Origin: Candidatus Thiodiazotropha endoloripes
Lineage (GTDB): Bacteria > Pseudomonadota > Gammaproteobacteria > Chromatiales > Chromatiaceae
Assembly: GCF_001708965.1 (NCBI RefSeq)
Contig: NZ_LVJW01000003.1
Coordinates: 1,963,834-2,027,833, forward strand
Direction of reading: 5' to 3'
DNA: 64,000 bases
Under the pieces are notes generated by a model. That model was not told the origin of the DNA. It saw nothing but the letters and a program-made list of their open reading frames with translations, and did no database searches. Made by a program: the position numbers and the translations under genes. Shown piece after piece: positions 17,899 through 28,687 of this stretch. Within the stretch, counting starts at the first letter, position 1. Every line of letters begins with the position of its first letter.

Positions 17899-19233
17899 TC
17901 ACTCCTCACCTGCCTGCTCATCCAGTTTGCGCAGAAACGCCAGTTTTTCGGCGATCTTTATCTCCATACCCCGATCCACCGGGACATAGTATTGGCGACC
18001 GTCCAGCGCTTCCGGCATGTAGCTCTCACCAGCCGCATAGGCATGGGGTTCATCATGGGCATACCGATAGGCCTTACCGTAACCCAGAGACTTCATCAGC
18101 TTGGTCGGTGCATTGCGAAGTGCCAACGGCACCTCCAGAGAGCCTGAGGATTTGGCGTCCGCCAGTGCGCTTTTCCACGCCATGTAGACCGCATTGCTTT
18201 TAGGGGCACAGGCCATGTATACCACAGCCTGGGCAATTGCCAGCTCCCCTTCCGGACTGCCCAATCGCTGCTGGACATCCCAGGCATTGATCGCCAGTTG
18301 CAAGGCCCGGGGATCTGCGTTGCCGATATCCTCTGAGGCCATTCTGACCACCCGGCGGGCAACATAGAGGGGATCGCAACCCCCATCGATCATCCTGGCC
18401 AACCAGTAGAGAGAAGCATCCGGTGAGGATCCACGAACTGATTTATGCAGTGCCGAGATCTGGTCGTAAAAGGCCTCACCACCCTTATCGAAACGCCGCA
18501 GGGTGCCACTCGCCACCTCCTCTACCGTGGCACTTCCAATCTTTTTTGAATCACTTAGATCGGCGGCAATTTCAAGCAGGTTAAGCGCCCTTCGGGCATC
18601 CCCATCAGCCGCCTCAGCAAGCAAGGCCAGGGCTTGTTTTTCGATACTCAACTGCCTGACACCAAGACCGTTAGACGCATCTTCCAGCGCCTGCAGGATA
18701 ATCTGCTCTATCTCGCTTTTCGTCAGCGCTTTGAGAACATAGGTACGGGCCCTTGAGAGCAGCGCGTTATTCAACTCAAATGATGGATTTTCCGTGGTTG
18801 CACCAATGAACACCACCGTGCCGTCCTCTACATGGGGTAGAAAGGCATCCTGTTGTGACTTGTTGAAACGGTGTACTTCGTCAATGAAGAGCACTGTCGG
18901 TCGCTGTTGCTGCTGTTGAAACAGTTTTGCTTTTTCCACCGCCGCACGGATCTCCTTGACCCCGGATAGTACCGCGGAAAGGCTGAGAAACTGTGCACCG
19001 GAATGTTCGGCAATCATCCCGGCCAGGGTGGTCTTGCCGGTCCCAGGGGGACCCCAGAGTATCATTGAGTGGAGACGGTCCTCTTCGATTGCGAGCCGCA
19101 GCGGTTTATTGGAACCGATGATGTGGCTTTGGCCAATAAACGACGCCATTTTACGGGGTCGCATACGATCCGCCAGAGGACGAAACTCCTCAATCTGACT
19201 CTGCGTAAAGAGATCCTGATCCTGACCGCTCAT
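17899..19233 (-). CDS. rarA: Replication-associated recombination protein A (MgsA/Mgs1 family AAA+ ATPase)
   Basis: The 444-residue AAA+ clamp-loader-like ATPase acts at stalled replication forks. Walker A is '[12 protein letters not shown]' (near 57-67) and Walker B is '[12 protein letters not shown]' (near 114-125). Sensor 1 is 'GATTENPSF'. The C-terminal tetramerisation domain carries '[13 protein letters not shown]'. The start ATG at 19233 overlaps the lolA stop in ATGA. The transcript order is ftsK-lolA-rarA, as in Pseudomonas, but the next gene downstream here is the ankyrin gene in the opposite direction instead of crcB or serS. Confidence 0.97.
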   Translation of the reverse strand: MSGQDQDLFTQSQIEEFRPLADRMRPRKMASFIGQSHIIGSNKPLRLAIEEDRLHSMILWGPPGTGKTTLAGMIAEHSGAQFLSLSAVLSGVKEIRAAVEKAKLFQQQQQRPTVLFIDEVHRFNKSQQDAFLPHVEDGTVVFIGATTENPSFELNNALLSRARTYVLKALTKSEIEQIILQALEDASNGLGVRQLSIEKQALALLAEAADGDARRALNLLEIAADLSDSKKIGSATVEEVASGTLRRFDKGGEAFYDQISALHKSVRGSSPDASLYWLARMIDGGCDPLYVARRVVRMASEDIGNADPRALQLAINAWDVQQRLGSPEGELAIAQAVVYMACAPKSNAVYMAWKSALADAKSSGSLEVPLALRNAPTKLMKSLGYGKAYRYAHDEPHAYAAGESYMPEALDGRQYYVPVDRGMEIKIAEKLAFLRKLDEQAGEE

Positions 19234-19856
19234 AGATCGCCAATGAGGTCGATCAGAGGGGGTGGTTCAAATTCGAACAGCGCGTCATCCAACTGAGGGT
19301 TGCGTTGCATATTTTCGAAGAAAAACCGGGTGACCTGGCCAAAATTATCAAACATTTCCATTCGTTCGAGACGGTTCTCCTGGAGTGCCAGGCGTACGCT
19401 GGCAAACTGTGCCTCTTTACTTTTCGGTACCAGTTCAACCCAGGTCAGTTCACTTTCAATACCGAGCTCATTGACCTGAAAGTGTTGTGAGATCGGTCCG
19501 GTACCGCTCAACAGTTGGGCCGGCGTACCATCCAATACCGCCTCTTGGCTGCGGTGAGAGACCTGTTCCAGTTCGATGTCATGTAACCAGATCCGATCCC
19601 CGTCAGCGACGATCAACTGTTCACTGGGCGTCTGATACTCCCAGCGCAGCTGTCCGGGGCGTCTCAGATAGAAAACCCCGTTACTGGCGTAGACCTGTTC
19701 GTAATCGGGCTGTTGCAGGGTCTGGCGAAAATCGGCTTTGAGGGTTTTCAGATCCTGCAAAAAAGTCTCCAGCTGTCTGATCCCACTCTCCGCCCAGAGG
19801 GTTTGGGAGAGGCTTACGAACAGCAGCAGCATCAAGCCACTCAGGCACTTTTTCAT
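19230..19856 (-). CDS. lolA: Periplasmic lipoprotein carrier LolA
   Basis: LolA takes lipoproteins from LolCDE and carries them across the periplasm to LolB. The 208-residue product has a signal peptide (1-22, cut near LWA|ES) and the family body: '[11 protein letters not shown]', '[27 protein letters not shown]' and '[28 protein letters not shown]'. It lies between ftsK and rarA on the minus strand, overlapping rarA by four bases. Confidence 0.96.
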   Translation of the reverse strand: MKKCLSGLMLLLFVSLSQTLWAESGIRQLETFLQDLKTLKADFRQTLQQPDYEQVYASNGVFYLRRPGQLRWEYQTPSEQLIVADGDRIWLHDIELEQVSHRSQEAVLDGTPAQLLSGTGPISQHFQVNELGIESELTWVELVPKSKEAQFASVRLALQENRLERMEMFDNFGQVTRFFFENMQRNPQLDDALFEFEPPPLIDLIGDL

Positions 19857-19880
19857 AGAGTGATCCGTTTACGAGTTGTA

Positions 19881-22193
19881 TTAATCTTTAGGCGGAGGTG
19901 GTGCCAAAACAGCACGGCTGCCATTGTTTTCGGCCGGTCCGACAATCCCGGTACGCTCCATCTCTTCAATCATTCTGGCAGCTCGGTTATAACCGATCTT
20001 CAACCGGCGCTGCACACCGGATATTGAGGCCCGCCGGGTCTCTGTGACAATTCGTACCGCTTCATCATAAAGAGGATCACTGTCCTCCGTGTCACCGCCT
20101 TCAGCCGGGAACCCGGGTACCGACTCCGTCGCTTCCTGCAGGATCTCTTCCAGATAGTCGGGTTGTCCCGAAGCCTTCAGGTGTTTCACGACCCGATGCA
20201 CTTCATTATCGTCAACGAAGGCACCGTGCATACGTTGGGGTATATTACTGCCGGTCCCCATATAGAGCATGTCACCATGACCCAGCAGATGTTCAGCCCC
20301 CATCTGATCGAGGATTGTTCTTGAGTCGACTCTGGATGAGACCTGGAAAGCGATTCGGGTAGGAATATTCGCTTTGATCAGACCGGTAATGACATCCACC
20401 GAGGGCCGCTGGGTCGCCAGGATCAGATGGATACCGGATGCCCTGGCCTTCTGTGCCAATCGCGCAATCAACTCCTCGACCTTCTTCCTTGCCATCATCA
20501 TCATGTCGGCAAGCTCGTCGATAATGACCACAATAAATGGCAGAGGTTCCAGGGTCGGATGAGCCATGGCTTCGATGACTTCGGTCGGTTCCGGTTGAAA
20601 CAGGGGATCCTTGATCGGCTCGCCCTTTTTGATCGCCTCTTTCACTTTACGGTTGTAGCCGGTGATGTTACGAACCCCCAGACTGGCCATCAGGCGATAA
20701 CGACGCTCCATCTCACCGACACACCAGCGCAGGGCATTGGCTGCCTCCTGCATGTCGGTCACCACCGGGGTCAGCAGATGAGGTATGCCCTCGTAGACCG
20801 AAAGTTCCAACATTTTCGGATCGACCATGATCATCCGCACTTCATCCGGTTTCGATTTGTAGAGCAGACTGAGAATCATGGCATTGATCGCAACGGATTT
20901 ACCGGAACCGGTGGTACCTGCGATCAGTGCGTGGGGCATCTTGGCCAGATCGGCACACATCGGATTACCCGCGATGTCCTTACCCAGGGCGAGTGTCAGG
21001 GGCGACTTTGAGGATTCGTAGGTCTCCGACTGCAGGACCTCACTGAGGAAGACCATCTCCCGATACTCATTCGGGATCTCCAGGCCGATCACCGATTTTC
21101 CCGGAATGACTTCCACCACCCGCACCGCAACGGTTGAGAGTGCCCGGGCAAGGTCTTTCGACAGGCCACTGATCTTACTGACCTTGGTACCTGCCGCCAG
21201 CTTCAATTCGTAGAGGGTGACCACCGGTCCGGGATGAACCGCAACCACCTCGACATCGATATCGAAGTCGGCAAATTTAAGCTCAACCTGACGCGACATG
21301 GCCTGCAGGGCCTCAGCGGAATAGGCCTGCACCGTCTGCTTGGCCGGATCGAGCAGTGCCAGAGGTGGAAGCTCGCTGTTGGGATCAGCATCAAACAGAG
21401 GGACCTGGCGCTCCTTCTCAACCCGCGCACTGGGCTTCGGCGCATTGATCACAGGTTCTATTCTGGGTTGCTTGCGGCTCTTCTCCTTCTTCTGCTCCTT
21501 CTTGATCAACTCCACCCGCTCCTGTCGGGCACGCTTCGCTGCATGACGCTCCTGCAGTGAAACAAAACCTTTTTGAAGAGCGTGCGTGGTTTTCAGTACC
21601 AGACCACCAAGAAAATCCATTACGGTGAACCAGGAGACGCCGGTAAACAGGGTAAAGCCGCTAAGAAACAGAGCCAACATCAACAGACTACTGCCTGAAC
21701 TACTGAAAACGGCTTCGAAATAGTTACCCAGCAGCGTTCCCAGAGCCCCTCCCGTTCCGGTAGGCAGGTTGGCCATCAGATGATTGGTATGCAGTGCCGC
21801 CAGAGCACACCCCGAGGCCAGGGTGATGAAAAAACCGAGCCAGCGAACCAGTACCAGATTGATATTCACAGAGTCGTCCGGATTGCGGCGGCGAAAAACC
21901 AGTACCGCACTCCAACTCAGCATGATCGGAAACAGATAGGCAAAAATGCCAAACAGATAGAGAAAGACATCCGCAAACCAGGCGCCGGCAGGCCCCCCTG
22001 AATTGAGTACCTTGGCTTCCGAGCCGGTATAGGACCAACCCGGATCAAGCGGGGAGTAACTGAACAATGAGAGCAGCAGATAACCACTGAGGCAGAACAG
22101 GCTCCACATGATGCCTTCCCGCATGGCATGACTGACATGGGAATGAAAGGCGCTCTGTGCTGTTGTTTGTTGGCTTTTTGCCTGTACGGCCAT
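19881..22193 (-). CDS. ftsK: DNA translocase FtsK
   Basis: FtsK couples chromosome dimer resolution and terminus segregation to septation. The 770-residue form has four N-terminal membrane helices (about 30-190), a short charged linker (about 215-275) and the RecA-like motor with Walker A '[12 protein letters not shown]' and Walker B '[14 protein letters not shown]'. The C-terminal gamma winged helix ('[23 protein letters not shown]') reads KOPS. The linker is far shorter than in E. coli (1329 residues) and close to the Pseudomonas length. The start is ATG at 22193. Confidence 0.98.
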   Translation of the reverse strand: MAVQAKSQQTTAQSAFHSHVSHAMREGIMWSLFCLSGYLLLSLFSYSPLDPGWSYTGSEAKVLNSGGPAGAWFADVFLYLFGIFAYLFPIMLSWSAVLVFRRRNPDDSVNINLVLVRWLGFFITLASGCALAALHTNHLMANLPTGTGGALGTLLGNYFEAVFSSSGSSLLMLALFLSGFTLFTGVSWFTVMDFLGGLVLKTTHALQKGFVSLQERHAAKRARQERVELIKKEQKKEKSRKQPRIEPVINAPKPSARVEKERQVPLFDADPNSELPPLALLDPAKQTVQAYSAEALQAMSRQVELKFADFDIDVEVVAVHPGPVVTLYELKLAAGTKVSKISGLSKDLARALSTVAVRVVEVIPGKSVIGLEIPNEYREMVFLSEVLQSETYESSKSPLTLALGKDIAGNPMCADLAKMPHALIAGTTGSGKSVAINAMILSLLYKSKPDEVRMIMVDPKMLELSVYEGIPHLLTPVVTDMQEAANALRWCVGEMERRYRLMASLGVRNITGYNRKVKEAIKKGEPIKDPLFQPEPTEVIEAMAHPTLEPLPFIVVIIDELADMMMMARKKVEELIARLAQKARASGIHLILATQRPSVDVITGLIKANIPTRIAFQVSSRVDSRTILDQMGAEHLLGHGDMLYMGTGSNIPQRMHGAFVDDNEVHRVVKHLKASGQPDYLEEILQEATESVPGFPAEGGDTEDSDPLYDEAVRIVTETRRASISGVQRRLKIGYNRAARMIEEMERTGIVGPAENNGSRAVLAPPPPKD

Positions 22194-22371
22194 AGTTTCG
22201 TCTCAATCCAATCGCTGACCCTTGCGGGTTCAATCAGGAGCGAGCGCCCAAAGTATGAGTATTCTCATAGGGGGCTTCGCTCAATCGCTCATTTCCAGAT
22301 ATTTTAAACTGGACTATTCTATCAATATTCACTTCTATATTATAGAGTTACATATTTTTGTTATTCTTGAT

Positions 22372-23436
22372 TCACAAGTATTGATCACGCAAGACAGGAT
22401 GCACCAGTTCCCCCTTTGCCAGGTTTACCGCACCCCACAGCTGCTGATCATTCTGCCAATCCTCTTCAACCAGACGAAGCAGGTAGGGCATCATCGATGC
22501 CGACAGGGCCTGACTGGCGCTTCTCGGCACCGCGCCTGGCATATTGGTCACACAGAAATGAGTCACCCCATCCACTTTATAGGTTGGATCTTCGTATGTG
22601 GTCGGCCGCGTTGTCTCAATGCATCCGCCCTGATCCACGGATATATCCACCACCACGCTACCAGGACTCATCAAGGAGATCTGCGACCGATCAACGATTC
22701 TTGGTGCCTTGGTTGCTGGAATCAGCACGGCCCCGATCAACAGGTCTGCATTTGCCACAGCCTCACTCACGGCGTCTTTGTAGGGGTAGAGTGCGGTCAC
22801 ATTTCTGCCGAACCGGCGCAACTCCCCCATCCGATCCCTCAATCGTTCGAACACGGTCACCCGCGCGCCCATGGCGGCAGCCAACTCCGCCGCATTGCCA
22901 CCAGCCTGACCGCCACCAAGAATCACAACGTGCCCAGGCTCCGCAGCCGGTAAACCGCCAAGCAGCAATCCCTTGCCACCCTGCTGATGGTGCAGCAGAG
23001 TGGTGCCGTTCTGTACCGCAAGACGTCCGGCAATATCGCTCATCGGCGCCAGAATCGGCAGTCTGCCCTGCTCTTCCACCGTCTCGAACGCTATCCCTGT
23101 AACCCCTGAATCAAGCAGTCGCCGGGTCAGTGACTCATCGGCAGCGAGATGCAGAAAACAGAACAGCAACTGCCCGGCCCGCAGCATCTCCGGCTCATCC
23201 CCATAGGGCTCCTTCACCTTGACCACCAGATCAGATGCCTGATAGATCTCAGTGGCACTCCCGACAAGGGTTACCCCCAGCTCAGCATAGCTCTGATCCG
23301 GGTAGCCGCTTGCCACGCCGGCTCCACTCTGCAGAAGCACTTGATGGCCTTTCTGCACAAGTGCTGCACAGGCTTCCGGCACCAGACCAACACGCCCCTC
23401 CAGGGGTTTGATTTCTGTAGGAATACCGATTTTCAT
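22372..23436 (-). CDS. ald: Alanine dehydrogenase
   Basis: Reversible NAD-dependent oxidative deamination of L-alanine to pyruvate and ammonium. The 354-residue product starts 'MKIGIPTEIKPLEGRVGL'. It has the substrate-binding region near residues 70-100 and the NAD-binding fold 'VVILGGGQAGGNAAELAAAMGA' with the acidic residue in 'VTVFERL' for NAD preference. The late motif 'THFCVTNMPGAVPRSAS' is characteristic. It is about 15 residues shorter than Bacillus Ald. It sits between ftsK and trxB, where many relatives have no gene, and is divergent from trxB. Confidence 0.95.
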   Translation of the reverse strand: MKIGIPTEIKPLEGRVGLVPEACAALVQKGHQVLLQSGAGVASGYPDQSYAELGVTLVGSATEIYQASDLVVKVKEPYGDEPEMLRAGQLLFCFLHLAADESLTRRLLDSGVTGIAFETVEEQGRLPILAPMSDIAGRLAVQNGTTLLHHQQGGKGLLLGGLPAAEPGHVVILGGGQAGGNAAELAAAMGARVTVFERLRDRMGELRRFGRNVTALYPYKDAVSEAVANADLLIGAVLIPATKAPRIVDRSQISLMSPGSVVVDISVDQGGCIETTRPTTYEDPTYKVDGVTHFCVTNMPGAVPRSASQALSASMMPYLLRLVEEDWQNDQQLWGAVNLAKGELVHPVLRDQYL

Positions 23437-23606
23437 ACCTTGTTTCTCTTGGTGATTCTTTACCCAGGAGTGATGATTCCGTAGTATTCCCGCATTCTCT
23501 ATTTCAGACTTGGATGCGGGTCACCGATTTTCGGACTCCATATTCCACGAGTCGTACAACTTTTCATAATCTGACACCGATTTCGGGCAGATTCCGAGTG
23601 GAGTAA

Positions 23607-24578
<972 letters not shown>

Positions 24579-24589
24579 CCAATCTGGAG

Positions 24590-24620
24590 TATCCCGGTTT
24601 CCGCATAGGAAACCGGGATA
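24590..24620 (+). terminator. Hairpin terminator after trxB
   Basis: A perfect 13-pair stem (24590-24602 with 24608-24620) and a five-base loop start 11 bases after the trxB stop. There is no T run, so it may be Rho-aided or mainly protect the 3' end. Confidence 0.6.
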
Positions 24621-24750
24621 GAATCAAAAGAGTCATGAACCTGGCTGCCTCCCTTCCCCGCTCATCCGGTCAAGCCATACGCCCCTACCCTTACTCGCTT
24701 GTCATTCGGCCGCTTTCCCACAGCACCACTCTGCCGTCACCTGGCTGCTC

Positions 24751-24930
24751 ATGGCCGGGTTAACAGTATTACTCATCGTTGTCACCCTGGGCAGTGCAAT
24801 CCTCTGCCACAGAGTCGCGGATAAAAGAGGAGGAAATGGCACTCTATGGGCCATCCTGGGCCTGATATTCGGACCGATTGCGATACCTTTCGTCTTTTTA
24901 TTGACCCGACGACGAAAAACCGACAACTAG
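24751..24930 (+). CDS. Small two-helix membrane protein, 59 residues
   Basis: ATG 24751 to TAG 24928-24930 encodes a helix (TVLLIVVTLGSAI), a polar turn with 'HRVADKRGGNGTLW' and a second helix 'AILGLIFGPIAIPFVFLL' with a basic tail. The pattern of a glycine-rich polar loop before 'W-x3-GLxFGPIA' is common in small bacterial inner-membrane proteins. The ribosome site is poor and the frame stays open upstream without an ATG, so the true start may lie earlier at a rarer codon. Function unknown. Confidence 0.5.
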   Translation: MAGLTVLLIVVTLGSAILCHRVADKRGGNGTLWAILGLIFGPIAIPFVFLLTRRRKTDN

Positions 24931-24965
24931 GGCTTGTTTAGTCAAGCCACTTCAGCGTCCGCTGT

Positions 24966-25649
24966 TCAGCCACGCTCTCGGGCGATACTGCCATGCACAT
25001 AGGAGCAGAGCAGTAACTGTTGAAAGCGATTGAGACCACGAAACTCCAGACCGTGTAGATAACGCATAGACCCATCCGGGGCAGGTGTCTCACGGATATT
25101 CCTGATGGTGGCCAACACCTTGAGGACATCATTGCCACCACACACCGACAATGTCTGGGTAATCTGAATAATCGAACCCACATCACCAAGTTTGTCACTA
25201 TCGATAACCCGGGCGCCGGTACTGCTCAGGTCGGTGATGATCACATTTCTCTGCAGATCCGTGCCGCTTGCGCCTTGCGGCTTGATAACCATGGCCTGCA
25301 GTTCAGTGGGAACACGAGGTGCGTTTCTTACCACCGCACTCTCAACATCGTCAGGATAGGCCAGATGGATGTGTGGATAGGGCTTTGACGAGACATTAAG
25401 CACTCTGGCGACAAATCCGAATATGTTACTGCCCTGTAACATCCGTACAGTAAAACTCTGACCGTCACGGACAATAATGGGATTACCGGTTTTACGCGGT
25501 GTGGTGATCACCAGGCTTTGGCCTGGCAGAAATCCCACCAGGGTAGCGGAATAGCGATCCTGGTTTTCAGCAGGAGGTGCAAACTGTAACTGTAATACAT
25601 CACCAATCTGCAGGTGTTTGACGGCGTCAGACAAAACAATACTCCGCAA
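24966..25649 (-). CDS. YcgR-type PilZ domain protein (c-di-GMP receptor)
   Basis: The 227-residue protein has a YcgR-like N-terminal beta domain (about 8-105) and a PilZ domain. The c-di-GMP site is visible as 'RNAPRVPT' (RxxxR, near 110) and 'DLSSTGARV' (D/NxSxxG, near 140). YcgR proteins bind the flagellar motor when c-di-GMP is high and slow swimming. This fits the large flagellar cluster and the HDOD/EAL and PilZ genes elsewhere in the window. It is transcribed alone, convergent with the small membrane protein gene. Confidence 0.85.
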   Translation of the reverse strand: MRSIVLSDAVKHLQIGDVLQLQFAPPAENQDRYSATLVGFLPGQSLVITTPRKTGNPIIVRDGQSFTVRMLQGSNIFGFVARVLNVSSKPYPHIHLAYPDDVESAVVRNAPRVPTELQAMVIKPQGASGTDLQRNVIITDLSSTGARVIDSDKLGDVGSIIQITQTLSVCGGNDVLKVLATIRNIRETPAPDGSMRYLHGLEFRGLNRFQQLLLCSYVHGSIARERG

Positions 25650-25926
25650 TCTGATTCAAAATTAATACCCTTTCAAGCGATCGAGGTAACGTGGCAACTA
25701 TCGTATACAGGTGCTTGTAGCTTAGCGTAAACCGATACCGGATATCAGTTTCACTTCCAACTCCCCAGCAAATGCCAGATCAGCATCCCAATCACACGTC
25801 TGGAGCCGGGAAAATATTTCAGCGATTTCCTGATAACCACATACTCAACCAGTGAATAATGCGAATTTTTTATTGTTTGTACAAGTGGCTGTTATGATTA
25901 TATTAAATCCAGGCTATAAACAGACT

Positions 25927-26634
25927 ATGATTTTTCTACTCGACGATAACCCGAACACCCCGTTCCCGGATGTGTCACTGGCCGAAAAAGAGCCAGATGG
26001 GTTGTTGGCAGTGGGTGGAGACCTCACCCCTCAACGTCTTATCCAGGCCTATCAGCTGGGCATCTTTCCCTGGTTTTCCGAGGGTGAACCCATTCTGTGG
26101 TGGTCACCCGACCCTCGAACCGTGCTCTACCCCGAAAAGATCAAAATCAGTCGCAGTCTACGTAAGACCCTGAGGAAAAATCTCTATCGTGTCACCTTTG
26201 ATCACCAATTCGATGAGGTCATCCGAGCCTGTGCAGCTCCCCGTGACGACTCACCTGGAACCTGGCTGGTACCCGAGATGATCGATGCTTACACTGAACA
26301 GTATAAGCTGGGGCTGGCTCACTCAGTCGAGGTCTGGAAGGAGAACCAATTGGTGGGTGGACTGTACGGTATGGCGATAGGACGTGTATTTTTCGGCGAA
26401 TCCATGTTCAGCCGTGCCAATGACAGCTCCAAGGTTGCCCTGGTCTATTTGAGCAGCCAGTTGAAAGCATGGGATTTCAGAATGATCGACTGTCAAGTCT
26501 ACACCAGACATCTGGCCAGCCTTGGAGCCGAGGAGATTCCGAGACAGCAGTTTTGTCAGGACCTCTACAGTTGGACACGCCTTGAGACCCAGGTAGGCAG
26601 CTGGGCAGACATCGAGCCAATCCAACCATGTTAG
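25927..26634 (+). CDS. aat: Leucyl/phenylalanyl-tRNA--protein transferase
   Basis: Adds Leu or Phe to proteins with N-terminal Lys or Arg, marking them for ClpS/ClpAP (N-degron pathway). From ATG 25927 the product is 235 residues, starting 'MIFLLDDNPNTPFPDVS' like close relatives. The frame extends to 25852, but the extra 25 residues have no family match. Core motifs are 'GLLAVGGDLTPQRLIQAYQLGIFPWF', 'WWSPDPR' and the acceptor loop 'FFGESMFSRANDSSK'. The bpt gene overlaps its last bases. Confidence 0.95.
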   Translation: MIFLLDDNPNTPFPDVSLAEKEPDGLLAVGGDLTPQRLIQAYQLGIFPWFSEGEPILWWSPDPRTVLYPEKIKISRSLRKTLRKNLYRVTFDHQFDEVIRACAAPRDDSPGTWLVPEMIDAYTEQYKLGLAHSVEVWKENQLVGGLYGMAIGRVFFGESMFSRANDSSKVALVYLSSQLKAWDFRMIDCQVYTRHLASLGAEEIPRQQFCQDLYSWTRLETQVGSWADIEPIQPC

Positions 26635-27374
26635 ATAACCCGGGTTTTGCACAGGAGAATGCCTACGCACTCTATATGAGTCAGTTGCATGAGTGTTCCT
26701 ACCTGCCTGGCAGAGATGCCAGAAACCTGTTTCTCGATCCTATGGCAAAGGTCAATGATGAACTCTACCAGCAGTTGATCGACAGAGGTTTCAGACGGAG
26801 TGGCTGTTATCTCTATCAGCCCGCCTGCCCAAGCTGCACCAGTTGTGTCTCACTGCGAATACCGGTCGAGGCTTATCGGCCATCACGAAGTCAGCGTAGA
26901 AACTGGACAAAGAATCGTGATCGTTATGAGGTCAATATCTTAAGCTCCGACTACACGGATGAGCACTACCAGCTCTACAAGAGATATCTTCTGCAGAGAC
27001 ATCCTGATGGCGCCATGGCCTGTAACAGTCCCGGGCAATATACCCAGTTTCTCACCTGTGACTGGGCTCACACGCAGTTTATTGAGTTCCGTGATGCCGG
27101 TCGTTTGGCTGCAGTGGCGGTCAGTGATCTGCTGCCAAATGGCACATCATCAGTCTATACCTTTTATGATCCGCAACTGACCCGGGAGGGTTTGGGTGTG
27201 TTTGCTTTAATATGGCAGATCTACCATACGAAAGAGCTTGGCTTGGAGTGGGTCTACCCGGGGTTCTGGATTGAAGCCTGTAATAAAATGAACTATAAGT
27301 CCCGCTTTCGCCCATTCGAATACTGGACAGGACAGCAGTGGGCCAGTCATACTGAAATAGTGGGTGAGGAATAG
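26628..27374 (+). CDS. bpt: Aspartate/glutamate leucyltransferase (bacterial Ate family)
   Basis: Transfers leucine from Leu-tRNA to proteins with N-terminal Asp or Glu, the second entry to the ClpS N-degron pathway. The 248-residue protein has 'CSYLPGRDARNLFLDP', the Cys-rich 'CYLYQPACPSCTSC', 'FRPSRSQRR'-type basic stretch 'YRPSRSQRRNWTKNRD' and 'YPGFWIEACNKMNYKSRFRP'. ATG 26628 overlaps the aat stop by seven bases. In Pseudomonas infA and clpA follow. Here they do not. Confidence 0.94.
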   Translation: MLDNPGFAQENAYALYMSQLHECSYLPGRDARNLFLDPMAKVNDELYQQLIDRGFRRSGCYLYQPACPSCTSCVSLRIPVEAYRPSRSQRRNWTKNRDRYEVNILSSDYTDEHYQLYKRYLLQRHPDGAMACNSPGQYTQFLTCDWAHTQFIEFRDAGRLAAVAVSDLLPNGTSSVYTFYDPQLTREGLGVFALIWQIYHTKELGLEWVYPGFWIEACNKMNYKSRFRPFEYWTGQQWASHTEIVGEE

Positions 27375-27664
27375 CACACTCTATACGATCCAGTCATTGT
27401 TCATTGATAGCCAGTCACCCGATTACCCACACAATAACAATAACACCAACTCACCCTACCAGGATCTGTTAACAGGAATCCAATAGGCCCTAGAACAAGT
27501 CAGTCAAAAGAATTACACCGGCAACAACCATATAAGAGTCACTTAACTTCTATGCTTGGTAAAGCTGACCTTTGTTATTTCCATTACTTAGCTGTTGTAG
27601 GTTTTCCTGATTGGTCTATATCCACCTTTGTACCCGTGCCGAGTTTTATTTTTTTTGCGCGGAT

Positions 27665-27916
27665 TCAGAGATCGAGAACAAGCTTTTTACGCCTTGGTTT
27701 GTATGTAACCTGTGGTTGATTCTTGTTTCGATCTGTAACAGAGGGTTTGAGTGTAGTCGTATTCATTCTGTTAGCGAGCTCTTCTCGCAAAATCAACACA
27801 TCGGATGGCGCATCGATCCCAAATCTTACATTGCCATTATTGATATTCAGAATTCTAAGTGTTACTGCTTCTCCTACTTGCAGTGACTGATTCAAATGGC
27901 GTGTCAGTACCAGCAT
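27665..27916 (-). CDS. csrA: CsrA/RsmA family translational regulator (long paralogue)
   Basis: An 83-residue relative of CsrA, which binds GGA motifs in mRNA leaders. It has 'MLVLTRHLNQSLQVGE' at the start, conserved 'VRFGIDAPSDVLILREEL' and the key Arg in LREE (Arg44 in E. coli). About 20 extra residues after the core are strongly basic (YKPRRKKLVLDL). AAGGAGGT lies six bases before the ATG, an unusually strong ribosome site. A TATAAT box lies at 27945-27940. It is isolated in AT-rich DNA, away from alaS-type csrA contexts, so it may be a second copy. Confidence 0.88.
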   Translation of the reverse strand: MLVLTRHLNQSLQVGEAVTLRILNINNGNVRFGIDAPSDVLILREELANRMNTTTLKPSVTDRNKNQPQVTYKPRRKKLVLDL

Positions 27917-28687
27917 TAGCTACCTCCTTGGAGCATATAATTATAAGTTTCCTGTACAGAACCGATATAACCCGATCAGTACTTTCATTCAAATATTGAT
28001 GAAATGTACAGTAGAACTCTAAGCCCAATCATACATTATTGGCTATACAGGTCTACAGAAACTCAAACCAATTTTAGTTGATTTTTATGATTGCATTGGC
28101 TCTAACGGAGGCCGATTATATTTTAAATAATAAGTAACAATAAATAGTGATTGTTCAATTAGCTCTTGCCTGATTAAATGCCGTAAATATGGTCTTTTCA
28201 TCCCAACAATAATAGGATCTTAGCAGCCTCTCCGCTGCATATGATTCATTGACAATCCGTCAAAGATATTTCAGTGCGCGTTTAACACGAACCCCATTGA
28301 CTGACGTCTTTAATATCGAAATAACTGATTATTTGGGAGGCATCCCCCGTCTGTCTCGAGTCAAATATATGATGTTCAATTTCCAAAAAAACGTCTCCTT
28401 TTCTGTTAGACCGGTAATATCTTGAAACACAGTGAGGCGAAGTTTATGGATCAATCAAAACGAAAAAGTTTATCACCTGACTTAGTAGTAGCTTGCAAAC
28501 GCCTCCAGGGAGAGAAGACGCTCTATCGAAAACCAGGAGTTCGACTCATGCGCCAAGCAGAAACAGAACTTTAATGTTAACAAGCCCTAGAACATCTGTC
28601 TGATCGATGCAACAGAGTTACAGCCTTAAGCGGAATAGTGGTTTGATCCAGCCCATATGGCGGTCGGCAGAGTGATACCCATTTCAC
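27917..28687. other. AT-rich intergenic stretch with one weak short frame
   Basis: About 770 bases, clearly richer in A and T than the flanks, separate the CsrA paralogue from the radical SAM gene. The only coding candidate is the 42-codon frame at 28446-28574. I see no transposase remnant, tRNA or long inverted repeat. Confidence 0.6.
28446..28574 (+). CDS. Possible 42-residue basic protein
   Basis: ATG 28446 follows GAGG by about ten bases and runs to TAA at 28572-28574. The peptide is basic and soluble (MDQSKRKSLSPDLVVACKRL...), with no family I recognise. It could be a small protein, a remnant of a larger gene or chance. Confidence 0.25.
   Translation: MDQSKRKSLSPDLVVACKRLQGEKTLYRKPGVRLMRQAETEL

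Noticed and set aside
27611-27886. 91-codon plus-strand frame opposite csrA
   Set aside because: The minus strand encodes a clear CsrA protein with a strong ribosome site.
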